Source of the DNA: TWA4 sp045121095
GTDB lineage: Bacteria > Bacillota > Clostridia > Lachnospirales > Lachnospiraceae
Direction of reading: 5' to 3'
Assembly: GCA_045121095.1 (NCBI GenBank)
Contig: JBGVFN010000067.1
Location: 1-64,000 of the forward strand
DNA: 64,000 nucleotides
The position numbers were made by a program, and so were the translations under genes. Position 1 is the stretch's first letter. Every line of letters begins with the position of its first letter. Positions 33,093 to 42,159 of the stretch are shown piece by piece. The notes below the pieces were generated by a model, which saw only the letters and a program-made list of their open reading frames with translations, was not told the DNA's origin and made no database searches.

Positions 33093-34457
33093 TCAGCCCT
33101 GACGGACTGTTGGAGTTATTTTTAACTCCATCTTTTTATATGCACCTTTACTATTTCTATATACAATCATCTTCACTTCTTTATCCGGTGCCAGATTTTC
33201 AAGAAGTGACTCGTATTCTTCCATGGATGTAATCTGTTTGCCGCCCAGCTCTGCCAGCACATCACCCGTCTGGACCCCTGCCTGATAAGCGGCACTGTCT
33301 TTCTTCACATCGGTTACATAAACACCTTCGGGAATCTTATTCTCCTCCCGCAGGCTTTCTTCAATATCCTGTCCGGTAATACCAATTCCTGCTGTAGTTT
33401 CCCCGTTTAAAATCCGGTTCACATACACCATCAGGGAATTGATTCCATAAGCCTGAGAATATCCGGTACTTACACTTTGATCCGAACCGGTGAAAATACC
33501 CAGCAGCTCCCCATTGACGCCCATGAGAAAACTGCATCCTGTGCCATTGATATGCACCGAGCTCTGAATTCCTCTCGTAACGCAGTCGGTTAATGACAGC
33601 TGCTCATTAATATAAGAAATAAAACCGATTCCCACAGAACCTTCACTGCCGCTGGGGCTTCCAATGGCAAATACGGGCATTCCACGGGACAGAGCAGACG
33701 TATTGCCGATTTTCACCACTTTTCGTGTATTATCAGCAGATGCCGAAAGATCTCCGCGGGATATGGATAAAACAGCAATATCGTATACCGTATCATAGCC
33801 TTCCAGCGAAGCGGTCACCTGAGTTCCATCGGACATCTTGATCAAAATAGAATCCGCTCCGCGGACATTTTTGTATCCTGTTAAAATATAGTAGTTATCA
33901 CTATCTTTCTTGATCAGAACGCCGCTTTGAGAATACTGGCTGTCATAGCTGACTGCAAACCAGTCCACATCCTTTTTTCTGGCAACGACAGTCACCATGG
34001 AATTCTCAAGGGTCTTCACCGTTGTCTGTACATTATCATAAAAAGCAAGTTCTTCCTGATCCCCATTTTCCAGAATGGCCGAAACAAAATGTTCCAGTTC
34101 CTCTTCATTCTGAGGCATGGAGCCCTCTTCTTCTGTCTCTTTTATGGTCTCGGCCTTTGTTTCCTCTGCCACCGTTGTGCTCTCCGGCAGCAGACCGTGA
34201 AAAAAGTGTGTGACAATTACAAATACCAGCGCCGCTGCCAGTCCAAACAGACATCCGCCCGCCAGTGGTCTTCCCAGAAGCCGGAGCAGTTCTTTTTTCA
34301 TACTTGTCTTTCTCACAATCTTCTCCCGGATAAAATCCGATTGACTTTCCCCAAAGGTATAATAATCAGATGGACTGTTCCCGCCAAAATGACTTTCCAT
34401 ATGGCTGTCTTCTTTAAAGCCCTGTTCTGTATGCTCGTCCTTTGAATGATCTCTCAT
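33093..34457 (-). CDS. HtrA-like protein with degenerate protease triad and PDZ domain
   Basis: Type II membrane protein: cytoplasmic N terminus (about 60 residues), one helix (about 65-86), acidic linker, trypsin-like fold (about 145-350) and C-terminal PDZ domain (about 355-450, VYVTDVKKDSAAYQAGVQTGDVLAELGG). Alignment by eye to HtrA puts Lys196 (LTGYKNV) where catalytic His should be, keeps Asp226 (YDIAVL), and puts Cys308 (INGTGCSF) where GNSGG has Ser. Two of three catalytic residues are thus replaced, so it is probably not a serine protease and may serve as a scaffold or sensor. Shine-Dalgarno GGGGG. Own promoter upstream. Confidence 0.82.
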   Translation of the reverse strand: MRDHSKDEHTEQGFKEDSHMESHFGGNSPSDYYTFGESQSDFIREKIVRKTSMKKELLRLLGRPLAGGCLFGLAAALVFVIVTHFFHGLLPESTTVAEETKAETIKETEEEGSMPQNEEELEHFVSAILENGDQEELAFYDNVQTTVKTLENSMVTVVARKKDVDWFAVSYDSQYSQSGVLIKKDSDNYYILTGYKNVRGADSILIKMSDGTQVTASLEGYDTVYDIAVLSISRGDLSASADNTRKVVKIGNTSALSRGMPVFAIGSPSGSEGSVGIGFISYINEQLSLTDCVTRGIQSSVHINGTGCSFLMGVNGELLGIFTGSDQSVSTGYSQAYGINSLMVYVNRILNGETTAGIGITGQDIEESLREENKIPEGVYVTDVKKDSAAYQAGVQTGDVLAELGGKQITSMEEYESLLENLAPDKEVKMIVYRNSKGAYKKMELKITPTVRQG

Positions 34458-34507
34458 GCTAAATCCCCCGTTTTACAGTGATTCATCTGAAATCTGCCCA
34501 CTGAGTT

Positions 34508-34536
34508 ATTATAAATTATATTATTTATATTGTGAA
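34508..34536 (-). promoter_or_regulatory. Predicted promoter of the htrA-like/yhaM/rlmD unit
   Basis: Minus-strand TTCACA (34536-34531), 17-base spacer, TATAAT (34513-34508), 50 bases before the htrA-like ATG. Confidence 0.6.
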
Positions 34537-34831
34537 GCTTTTTTTCTCACATTGCGCGAAATCCTGCTGTGTAGTATAATAACAGACGGAATTTGCTACG
34601 CTTTGTTACGACTCACGATCCTGTTGTAAGGTGGACGTAACATATTGATTCGGCAGATATAATCTATGCGATTTCAGATATCTCTGTTGGATTGCTACGC
34701 GCAGTTAGTCAGCAGACTGTGCATCTTTTTATATTCAGATTTATCACAAAAGCCTTTGTAACTGTTTTATATTTTCACAATTACAAGCGCGTAACCTACT
34801 TATAATCGAAACTTCAAATGGAGATTGATTT
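34537..34831. other. Intergenic region upstream of mutS2
   Basis: No gene recognised. It contains a TATAAT at 34801-34806 (with poor -35), the likely mutS2 -10, and separated GTTAC/GTAAC half-sites (around 34605 and 34636). GTAACTGTTTTATATTTTC at 34758 resembles the recurrent motif. Confidence 0.4.
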
Positions 34832-37234
34832 ATGAATAAAAAAGCTTTAAAAACCCTGGAATATGACAAGATTCTGGAACGGCTGGCCCGTTTTGCCACT
34901 ACTCCCGTGGGTAAAGAACGCTGCCAGCAGCTGGAACCCATGAATGACATGGCACAGATCCGGCTGGCAGTAACAGAAACCACCGATGCAGCAGACCGGA
35001 TCCGCCGCAAAGGTTCTCTTTCCTTCACCGGTGTGAAAGACATCATGCCTTCCATTAAACGTCTGGAAATCGGTTCCAGCCTTGGAATCGGTGAACTTCT
35101 GGCGGTCAGCAGCCTGCTGTCAGTGGCTGCCAGAGCCAAATCCTTCGGCAGAGAGGAAGAAGAAACACCTTCCGATTCCCTGACCGGCTATTTTGAATCA
35201 TTGGAGCCCCTGACTCCTTTAAATAATGAAATCAAGCGCTGCATCAAATCCGAAGAGGAAATTGATGATCACGCAAGCCCCACCCTGCATCAGATCCGCC
35301 GTTCCATGGGCGGTATCAACGCGCGGATTCATGCACAGCTGAATTCCCTGCTGTCCACCCATAAAAATGAACTGCAGGATGCGGTAATAACCATGCGTAA
35401 CGGCCGCTACTGTCTGCCTGTAAAAGCGGAAAATAAAGGGCAGATTTCCGGTATGGTTCATGACCAGTCCGCCACCGGTTCTACTTATTTTATTGAACCT
35501 ATGGCAGTGATCAAGCTCAATAATGAGATGCGGGAGCTGGAAATCCGGGAACAGAAAGAAATCGAGGTCATTCTGGCAAACCTGAGCAATCAGGCCGCAG
35601 CTTATACCGAACAGCTGGCAGACAATCTGCAGGCACTGACTCAGCTGGATTTTATTTTTGCAAAAGCCGCATACTCCCAGAGCTACAAGGGCTCCTGCCC
35701 CATTTTTAATAACAAAGGGAAAATCCATATCCGGGACGGACGCCACCCGCTTCTGAATCCGGAAACCGTAGTTCCCACCACCATTCGTCTGGGTGATGAT
35801 TTCACCCTGCTGATCATCACCGGCCCCAACACAGGCGGTAAGACCGTTTCTTTAAAAACCACCGGCCTGCTGCAGATGATGGGCCAGTCCGGCCTGCACA
35901 TTCCCGCATTTGAAGGGTCTGAGCTGGCTGTATTTGATGAAATTTATGCAGATATCGGTGATGAGCAGAGTATTGAGCAGAGTCTTAGTACCTTCTCCGC
36001 CCATATGACCAATATTGTGCCCATTCTGGAACATGCGGATATCCGCTCTCTGGTCCTGTTTGATGAACTGGGTGCCGGTACAGACCCGGTAGAAGGTGCT
36101 GCGCTGGCCATGTCCATTCTCAACTATCTGCACAATATGCAGGTGCGCACCATGGCAACCACCCACTACAGTGAATTAAAGGTCTACGCCCTGTCCACAG
36201 ATGGTGTGGAAAATGCCTCCTGCGAGTTTGATGTGGAGACCCTTTCTCCCACCTACCGCCTGCTTATCGGTATTCCCGGTAAAAGTAACGCATTTGCCAT
36301 TTCCCGGAAACTGGGGCTGGAAGAACATATTATTGAAACGGCAAGTTCTTACATCGGTAAACAGGACAAAGCCTTTGAAGATGTAATTTCCGACCTGGAA
36401 CACTCCCGTCAGGAGATGGAAAAGGAAAAAGAGGAAATTGCCCGTCTGAAACGGGATGCCAGCATTTTGAAAAAACGGGTGGAAGAACAGAACCGTCAGC
36501 TGCAGGAACGCCGCGACAAGCTGATCAATCAGGCCAACGAAGAAGCCAGACAGATTCTGCAGTCTGCAAAGACCACAGCCGACCAGACCATCCGCCGCAT
36601 CAACAAGCTGGGCGCATCCGGCGGCAATATGCAGGAGCTGGAAGCGGAACGCGCAAAGCTTCGTAACCAGCTGCAGAAAAATGACCAGAAGAAGGAAAAA
36701 CGGCTGCGTGCATCTGTGAAAACAGCCCGCGCCGAAGAAATTAAGATTGGTGACTCTGTCCGTGTCATTTCCCTGAACATGAAAGGTACCGTTACCTCCC
36801 TGCCCAACGCCAGGGGCGATATGCAGGTGCAGATGGGTATCATGACTTCTCAGGTCAATGTAAAAGATGTGGAACTGCTGAAGGTAGACACCCTTTCCGG
36901 CCCGGACGGCGCCATTGTAACCAGCAAAAAGACCGGCAAAGGCAGCCATGCAAGCCAGATTAAGATGAACAAGTCCATGAATGTAAGCCCGGAAGTGAAT
37001 CTGGTCGGTATGAATGCCGATGATGCCATTGCCACACTGGATAAATATCTGGATGATGCTTATCTGGCCCACCTGCCTCAGGTACGTGTGGTACACGGCC
37101 GCGGCACCGGTGTTTTGAAAAATGCAGTCCACAATCATCTGAAGCGGCTGCGCTATGTAAAGAGTTACCGCCTGGGTACCTTCGGAGAAGGCAATACCGG
37201 TGTAACCATTGTTACTTTTGATACTTCTAAATAA
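34832..37234 (+). CDS. mutS2: MutS2 family ATPase/endonuclease
   Basis: MutS paralogue (800 aa, full length) acting on recombination intermediates; in Bacillus it also rescues collided ribosomes. Core domains with clamp, then the ATPase with Walker A GPNTGGKTVSLKT, Walker B LVLFDELGAGTDPVEG and STFSAHMTN, a long coiled coil (residues about 515-630), a KOW-like segment (AEEIKIGDSVRVISLNMKGTV) and the C-terminal Smr nuclease domain (LDDAYLAHLPQVRVVHGRGTGVLKNAV). GGAG precedes the ATG. First gene of a plus-strand unit with a two-component system. Confidence 0.96.
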   Translation: MNKKALKTLEYDKILERLARFATTPVGKERCQQLEPMNDMAQIRLAVTETTDAADRIRRKGSLSFTGVKDIMPSIKRLEIGSSLGIGELLAVSSLLSVAARAKSFGREEEETPSDSLTGYFESLEPLTPLNNEIKRCIKSEEEIDDHASPTLHQIRRSMGGINARIHAQLNSLLSTHKNELQDAVITMRNGRYCLPVKAENKGQISGMVHDQSATGSTYFIEPMAVIKLNNEMRELEIREQKEIEVILANLSNQAAAYTEQLADNLQALTQLDFIFAKAAYSQSYKGSCPIFNNKGKIHIRDGRHPLLNPETVVPTTIRLGDDFTLLIITGPNTGGKTVSLKTTGLLQMMGQSGLHIPAFEGSELAVFDEIYADIGDEQSIEQSLSTFSAHMTNIVPILEHADIRSLVLFDELGAGTDPVEGAALAMSILNYLHNMQVRTMATTHYSELKVYALSTDGVENASCEFDVETLSPTYRLLIGIPGKSNAFAISRKLGLEEHIIETASSYIGKQDKAFEDVISDLEHSRQEMEKEKEEIARLKRDASILKKRVEEQNRQLQERRDKLINQANEEARQILQSAKTTADQTIRRINKLGASGGNMQELEAERAKLRNQLQKNDQKKEKRLRASVKTARAEEIKIGDSVRVISLNMKGTVTSLPNARGDMQVQMGIMTSQVNVKDVELLKVDTLSGPDGAIVTSKKTGKGSHASQIKMNKSMNVSPEVNLVGMNADDAIATLDKYLDDAYLAHLPQVRVVHGRGTGVLKNAVHNHLKRLRYVKSYRLGTFGEGNTGVTIVTFDTSK

Positions 37235-37289
37235 TTGCTGCTTTTAACACTTCTAAGTATAGAAGAATAGATAGAGGAATAGATGACTT

Positions 37290-38003
37290 ATGGCAAAACA
37301 GAGAATTTTGATTGTTGACGATGATGAGATGATCAGTGAACTGATTTCTCTTTATCTCGCAAAAGAAATGTACGAAACCCGCATTGTAGGCGACGGCTAT
37401 GAGGCATTGAAGGCTTTTGAGGAATTTAAACCCCATCTGATCCTGCTGGATCTGATGCTTCCCGGCATTGACGGCTATGAGGTCTGCCGGGAAATCCGCA
37501 AAACCTCCAACACGCCCATTATCATGCTGTCTGCAAAAGGCGAGGTGTTTGATAAAGTTCTGGGACTGGAACTGGGAGCCGATGACTATATCATCAAGCC
37601 CTTTGATTCCAAGGAACTGGTGGCAAGAGTGAAAGCCGTTCTGCGCCGCACTGCGGTCCCCACTCCCCAGTCTGCTGTGGTACTCCCTGAACAGCCCTCC
37701 GCCCAGTATGTGGCTTACCCGGATTTAATCGTGAATCTTACCAACTATGCGGTCACCCTGAAAAATAAACGGCTGGATATGCCCCCCAAAGAACTGGAAC
37801 TGCTGTATTTCCTGGCCAAATCCCCCAATCAGGTATTTACCAGAGACCAGCTTCTGGACCACATCTGGGGTTATGAATATCAGGGCGATACCCGTACCGT
37901 AGATGTACATATTAAACGAATCCGGGAAAAAATCGGTGAAAATCCCAGCTGGAGACTGGCCACCGTACATAGAATCGGATATAAATTTGAAGTGATCAAT
38001 TGA
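37290..38003 (+). CDS. OmpR/PhoB-family response regulator
   Basis: Receiver domain with D10-D12 acidic pocket, phosphoacceptor D54 (ILLDLMLPG) and K in IIKPFD, followed by a winged helix (PPKELELLYFLAKSPNQVF; RTVDVHIKRIREK). 237 aa with a Pro/Ala-rich linker around residues 125-145. Shine-Dalgarno GAGG. The kinase gene is 66 bases downstream. Target genes unknown. Confidence 0.92.
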   Translation: MAKQRILIVDDDEMISELISLYLAKEMYETRIVGDGYEALKAFEEFKPHLILLDLMLPGIDGYEVCREIRKTSNTPIIMLSAKGEVFDKVLGLELGADDYIIKPFDSKELVARVKAVLRRTAVPTPQSAVVLPEQPSAQYVAYPDLIVNLTNYAVTLKNKRLDMPPKELELLYFLAKSPNQVFTRDQLLDHIWGYEYQGDTRTVDVHIKRIREKIGENPSWRLATVHRIGYKFEVIN

Positions 38004-38025
38004 TCAGGAACTCTTAACCATTTAA

Positions 38026-38054
38026 AACAATTCAGCAAAGCTGAGCTGTTATAA
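38026..38054 (+). repeat. TTCAGC-AAA-GCTGAG hairpin with GTTATAAT between regulator and kinase
   Basis: Symmetric copy of the recurrent motif: AACAATTCAGC-AAA-GCTGAGCTGTTATAAT, in the 66-base spacer. It contains TATAAT and lies 16 bases before the kinase start, which lacks a Shine-Dalgarno. Confidence 0.5.
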
Positions 38055-38069
38055 TTTACTTTTTACTTT

Positions 38070-39488
38070 ATGAAAAAGAAACTGAATTTTAAATTTATGA
38101 AGGGATTTCTGGCTGTAGGTCTGATTGGATTTCTTCTAATCTCCACTTTTGCGTCCGATGCAGTTTTGCATGTTCTGACGCGCCTGCAGGCAGAAAACCT
38201 GTATACAAAAGCAGAAAATATCGCTTCTGACTGTATCCGTTCCTACAATGGCAACATGCAGCCCCTGACCAGCAAACAAAATGAATATGATGGACTGGCC
38301 GACGGGCTGGATGCTTCCATCTGGATCGTGGACAGTGAAGGAACAATTATTTATGATACTTCCGGTGCCTACACGCAGAAAAGCATTTCCGGCTTCGATC
38401 CGGCTTCTTTTGGGCAAAAAAGGGAAAATGGCTCTGTTTACTGGGAAACCGGCTATTTTTATAACACATTTTCGGAAAAACAGCTGTCTGTCATGACCCA
38501 GATCCATGTCAATTATCAGACCCGGGGATACGTCATGATCCACCAGTCCATATATCATCTGGAGCAGGCTCAATATGACATTTTAAACCTTCTGTATCTG
38601 ACTGGAATCGTCATTTTCCTGCTCAGTTTCCTGTTGCTGATCATTTTCCAGAAATGCGTTTATCGGCCTCTGGGTGAGATTATCCATGCTGCCGATGAAT
38701 ATGCAGCCGGTAATCTGAAATACCGCTGCAGTGTTTCCAGCGATGATGAACTGGGTTATCTCTCCGCCACCCTTAACTATATGGCCTCGGAGCTGAACAA
38801 CAGCGAAGAATACCAGCGGAAGTTTATTTCCAATGTATCTCATGATTTCCGTTCACCCCTTACCTCCATCCGGGGATATCTGGTGGCAATTCTGGACGGA
38901 ACTATTCCGCCGGAACTGCAGGAGAAGTATCTGAACATTGTTATTCGTGAAACAGAACGGTTAAATAAGTTGACAGAAGGGCTTCTGACCCTGAATCAGC
39001 TGAATAATACCAGCACCTCCGGTCTGAATCTGTCTGATTTCGACATCAACCGGACGATCAAAGATACCTGCGCCACCTTCGAGGGACGCTGCCGCAGCAA
39101 AAATCTGACCTTTAATCTGACCTTTTCCGATAAAATTATGATGGTTCAGGCAGATTTCGGTAAAATCCAGCAGGTAATCTACAATTTAATTGACAATGCC
39201 ATTAAATTTTCCGGAAATGATTCCAGCATCGATATTGAAACCTATGACCGCAATGGTAAGGTATTTGTTTCCGTAAAGGATCATGGCTGCGGAATCGCCA
39301 AAGAAAATCAAAAGAAAATTTTTGAACGTTTTTATAAAGCGGATAATTCCCGCGGCAAGGATAAACAGGGGACTGGTCTGGGACTGGCTATTACCAAGGA
39401 AATTATTAATGCCCATCAGCAGAATATTGATGTGGTTAGTACACCGGATGTGGGGACGGAGTTTATCTTTACGCTGCGGAAGAGGTGA
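38070..39488 (+). CDS. Sensor histidine kinase
   Basis: Partner of the regulator just upstream. First membrane helix at about residues 10-32, extracellular sensor about 33-172, second helix about 173-196, HAMP about 197-250, HisKA with H258 in SNVSHDFRSPLTSIRGY, and HATPase_c with NLIDNAIKFSG, DHGCGIAKE and GTGLGLAITKE. 472 aa. No Shine-Dalgarno is visible before the ATG (…TTTACTTT ATG); translation may depend on the leader hairpin or coupling to the upstream gene. Signal unknown. Confidence 0.9.
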   Translation: MKKKLNFKFMKGFLAVGLIGFLLISTFASDAVLHVLTRLQAENLYTKAENIASDCIRSYNGNMQPLTSKQNEYDGLADGLDASIWIVDSEGTIIYDTSGAYTQKSISGFDPASFGQKRENGSVYWETGYFYNTFSEKQLSVMTQIHVNYQTRGYVMIHQSIYHLEQAQYDILNLLYLTGIVIFLLSFLLLIIFQKCVYRPLGEIIHAADEYAAGNLKYRCSVSSDDELGYLSATLNYMASELNNSEEYQRKFISNVSHDFRSPLTSIRGYLVAILDGTIPPELQEKYLNIVIRETERLNKLTEGLLTLNQLNNTSTSGLNLSDFDINRTIKDTCATFEGRCRSKNLTFNLTFSDKIMMVQADFGKIQQVIYNLIDNAIKFSGNDSSIDIETYDRNGKVFVSVKDHGCGIAKENQKKIFERFYKADNSRGKDKQGTGLGLAITKEIINAHQQNIDVVSTPDVGTEFIFTLRKR

Positions 39489-39510
39489 TTGGGAGACTGT
39501 GTTTTTTTCG

Positions 39511-39673
39511 TCCAGCTTCCGTTCAAGTCCATATGTCTCCTTCTGGGACCCGCTCTCGCTCAATGATAAACGTAGCGGACACTAAGATTTTTCTGCAGGC
39601 ATAGCCTTTGAAAAATCAAGTGCCGACGTTTATCAATGGTCCCTGCCAGGAGATATATGGACTTTCACTGGAG
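39511..39673 (+). ncRNA. Structured element copy A (putative novel RNA family)
   Basis: Three nested helices. Outer: AAGTCCATATGTCTCC paired with GGAGATATATGGACTT, then GGACC/GGTCC. Unpaired CGCTCTCGCT. Middle: GATAAACG/CGTTTATC, CGG/CCG, CACT/AGTG. Apical: GATTTTTC/GAAAAATC. Three other copies (44869, 48484, 55529) share CGCTCTCGCT, AGCGG, and AAGTGCCGACGTTT-like strings but have different, still complementary helices. Whether it is transcribed is unknown. Lies 34 bases before a 160-bp MITE-like element. Confidence 0.6.
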
Positions 39674-39706
39674 CGAACTTTTATTTTTACAAAAAATCTA
39701 CCCCCA

Positions 39707-39866
39707 GAGCGTGTTTGAAAAAGGCTTTATGCAGGATGTGCATCCCCTTTTGAGATAAATTTCTCTCAAATGAGGGAGGCGTAGCGGGCTACGCTGACTG
39801 AATCTGAGAAAAATTTAGCCAAAACTGGGGTGTGCAGACTGCGTGAATGATTTTTCAAACACGCTC
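39707..39866. mobile_element. 160-bp MITE-like hairpin element, copy 2
   Basis: Same length and nearly the same sequence as 20241-20400. Perfect 16-bp terminal inverted repeats GAGCGTGTTTGAAAAA / TTTTTCAAACACGCTC. Right side flanked by TAG and a hairpin (GTATACAAAG / CTTTGTATAC, 39870-39897). Near-identity of the two copies over 160 bp implies recent spread or strong constraint. Confidence 0.8.
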
Positions 39867-39869
39867 TAG

Positions 39870-39914
39870 TATACAAAGGATTATGTCTTTGTATACTGGG
39901 GGTATTTTTTATAG
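39870..39914 (+). terminator. Hairpin adjoining the MITE-like element
   Basis: Ten-bp stem GTATACAAAG / CTTTGTATAC, then TGGGGGTATTTTTT. It could end transcripts coming from the histidine kinase side; the T-run begins 8 bases after the stem, so efficiency is doubtful. Confidence 0.45.
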
Positions 39915-39939
39915 CATTATACAGCTCTATTGTACGCCT

Positions 39940-40437
39940 CTATTTACTCCAGTGCAGCCGGTGCAGTTCTCCGTCGTGCTGCATGCCTGCGAAGTTTTGC
40001 TGGCGGAGTGCTTCATAGAGGACGATGGATGCGGAGTTGGAGAGGTTTAGTGAACGGATGTCCGGATTCATGGGAATGCGGATGGCTGTTTCTTCATAGT
40101 TCACCAGGATTTCTTCGGGGATTCCGGCGCTTTCTTTTCCGAACATCAGATAGTCGTCTGGTCCGTAGGTCACTTCTGTGTACAGCTTTTTGGCTTTGGT
40201 GGTGGCCATGAAAATATGGGCGTTGGGATTTTTTTCCAGGAATTCCTCAAAGTTTTTGTAAATGGTTACATCCAGATGGGGCCAGTAATCCAGTCCTGCC
40301 CGTTTGAGGGTTTTGTCATTAATCTGAAAACCCAGGGGTTCGATTAGATGGAGTCTGGTGCCGGTGGCTACACAGGTACGGCCAATGGTGCCTGTATTAC
40401 CGGGAATTTCCGGTTCATGTAATACGATATTCAGCAC
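39940..40437 (-). CDS. trmL: tRNA (cytidine(34)-2'-O)-methyltransferase
   Basis: SPOUT methyltransferase modifying the wobble base of tRNA-Leu. Small (165 aa) with the knot motifs NIVLHEPEIPGNTGTIGRTC at the start, LMFGKESAGIPEEIL in the middle, and IPMNPDIRSLNLSNSASIVLYEALRQ at the end. Start codon is GTG with GGGGG eight bases upstream. Thirteen bases downstream of the aminotransferase gene, so co-transcribed. Confidence 0.95.
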   Translation of the reverse strand: MLNIVLHEPEIPGNTGTIGRTCVATGTRLHLIEPLGFQINDKTLKRAGLDYWPHLDVTIYKNFEEFLEKNPNAHIFMATTKAKKLYTEVTYGPDDYLMFGKESAGIPEEILVNYEETAIRIPMNPDIRSLNLSNSASIVLYEALRQQNFAGMQHDGELHRLHWSK

Positions 40438-40450
40438 AGTGATCGCCCCC

Positions 40451-41617
40451 CTATTCCACTACTTTCAGTGTCTGGACAAATTTTTCTACACGTTCCAGTG
40501 CTTTTTTCAGGCTTTCCAGAGAGTATGCATAGGAAATACGGATATAACCTTCGCCGCTTGCACCAAAGGCGCTGCCGGGTACTACTGCTACTTTCTGTTC
40601 TTCCAGCAGCCTGGTGGCAAATTCTTCGGAAGTCATGCCATATTTTTTGATGCTGGGGAATACGTAGAAAGCTCCTCTTGCTTCAAAGCAATCCATGCCG
40701 ATCCGGCGCAGTTCGTGAAGCAGATAACGTCTTCTCTGGTTGTAGGCTTCTGTCATATAAGCCACGTCATCGTCACCGTTGCGCAGGGCTTCCACTGCGG
40801 CATACTGACTGGTAGTGGGTGCACACATAATGGCAAACTGGTGGATCTTAACCATCTGATTAATGATTTCCTGAGGACCTGCTGCGTAACCCAGACGCCA
40901 GCCGGTCATGGCATATGCTTTGGAGAAACCGTTGATTACAATGGTTCTTTCAGCCATACCGGGCATTTCTGCGATACTTACATGCTTTTCACCGTAAGTC
41001 AGTTCTGCATAAATTTCATCAGAAATAACATATAAATCATGTTCTACACAAACTTTGGCAATATCTTCCAGATTTTTGCGGGACAATACGGCACCGGTGG
41101 GGTTATTAGGGAAAGGCAGAATCAGAACCTTGGTTTTGGGGGTACATTTCTCTTCCACTTCCTGACCGGTCAGCTGGAACTCATTTTTCTCCTGCAGCGG
41201 AATGGGCACAGGGACAGCATAAGTCAGCTGGGCACAGGGCAGATAGGATACGTAACAGGGTTCGGGAATCAGAACCTCATCGCCGGGATCCACCATGGCG
41301 CGAAGAGCAATATCAATGGCTTCGCTGCCGCCGATGGTAACCAGTACCTGAGAATCTTCATAATTCAGATTATTCTTTCGTTTCAGATAACGGCAAATCT
41401 CCACTTTCAGTTCTTTCAGACCTGCATTGGAGGTATAATAAGTGCGTCCATGTTCCAGAGAGTAAATACCTTCTTCACGGATATGCCAGGGGGTGTCAAA
41501 ATCCGGCTCGCCCACACCAAGAGAAATGGCATCGGGCATTTCATTTACCACATCAAAAAACTTGCGGATTCCAGAAGGATGGAGTTCTCTGCAGACTTTG
41601 GAAATAGGATCTCTCAT
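40451..41617 (-). CDS. Class I/II PLP-dependent aminotransferase
   Basis: Fold-type I aminotransferase (388 aa), aspartate/aromatic type, similar to PatA. LGVGEPDFDTPWHI near the start, FPNNPTGAVLSR, VISDEIYAELTYG and Schiff-base Lys in INGFSKAYAMTGWRLGY. ATG overlaps the stop of the upstream Lrp-family gene (ATGA-type junction), so the regulator probably controls or is tuned to this enzyme's amino acid. Exact substrate not readable. Confidence 0.92.
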   Translation of the reverse strand: MRDPISKVCRELHPSGIRKFFDVVNEMPDAISLGVGEPDFDTPWHIREEGIYSLEHGRTYYTSNAGLKELKVEICRYLKRKNNLNYEDSQVLVTIGGSEAIDIALRAMVDPGDEVLIPEPCYVSYLPCAQLTYAVPVPIPLQEKNEFQLTGQEVEEKCTPKTKVLILPFPNNPTGAVLSRKNLEDIAKVCVEHDLYVISDEIYAELTYGEKHVSIAEMPGMAERTIVINGFSKAYAMTGWRLGYAAGPQEIINQMVKIHQFAIMCAPTTSQYAAVEALRNGDDDVAYMTEAYNQRRRYLLHELRRIGMDCFEARGAFYVFPSIKKYGMTSEEFATRLLEEQKVAVVPGSAFGASGEGYIRISYAYSLESLKKALERVEKFVQTLKVVE

Positions 41618-42099
41618 GGTGTAATCTTCATCCTTTCATCTTCTTTGGTATCATCCACCAGAACAATACCATGATCTTTATATTTTTTCAGAATAAAATA
41701 AGTAGCAGTGCTCATAACCTGATCCAGTACGGATAATTTCTCTGTTACGAACTGAGAAACACCACGCATGGTCTTACCTTCCAGGATTACGGTAAAATCA
41801 TAGGCACCAGACATCAGATATACCGCATTTACTTCCGGGTATTTCATAATGCGCTCTGCAAAATTATCAAATCCTCTGCCTCTCTGGGGGGTAACACGTA
41901 CTTCAATCAGAGCCGTTACCTTTTCTTCAGAAGTATTATCCCAGTTGATCAGAGTATGATATCCACAAATAATGTGTTCTTTTTCCATATCCGCAATGGT
42001 ATTGGCAACAACGGTCTCGTCTTCACCCAGTAAAATTGCCAGTTCCTTCAGATTAATACGGCTGTTCTTTTCCATAACAGCAAGAATCTTATCTCTCAT
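41614..42099 (-). CDS. Lrp/AsnC-family transcriptional regulator
   Basis: N-terminal winged helix (RINLKELAILLGEDETVVANTIADMEKEHIICG) and C-terminal RAM/AsnC ligand domain (VTALIEVRVTPQRGRGFDNFAERIMKYPEVNAVYLMSGAYDFTVILEG). 161 aa from the ATG at 42099, which has AAGGAGG eight bases upstream; an in-frame extension to 42177 lacks signals. Fused by a 4-base overlap to the aminotransferase. A palindrome upstream at 42160 could be its autoregulatory site. Confidence 0.92.
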   Translation of the reverse strand: MRDKILAVMEKNSRINLKELAILLGEDETVVANTIADMEKEHIICGYHTLINWDNTSEEKVTALIEVRVTPQRGRGFDNFAERIMKYPEVNAVYLMSGAYDFTVILEGKTMRGVSQFVTEKLSVLDQVMSTATYFILKKYKDHGIVLVDDTKEDERMKITP

Positions 42100-42159
42100 T
42101 TGATATTCCTCCTTGTATGCAATACAGCAGTGGTTAAAACTTTCCCTCGTTTTATGATC

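Noticed and set aside
39511..39673. Structured element as a fluoride or other known riboswitch
   Set aside because: No copy sits directly in the leader of a downstream gene in a consistent orientation, and no known aptamer core could be matched by eye.
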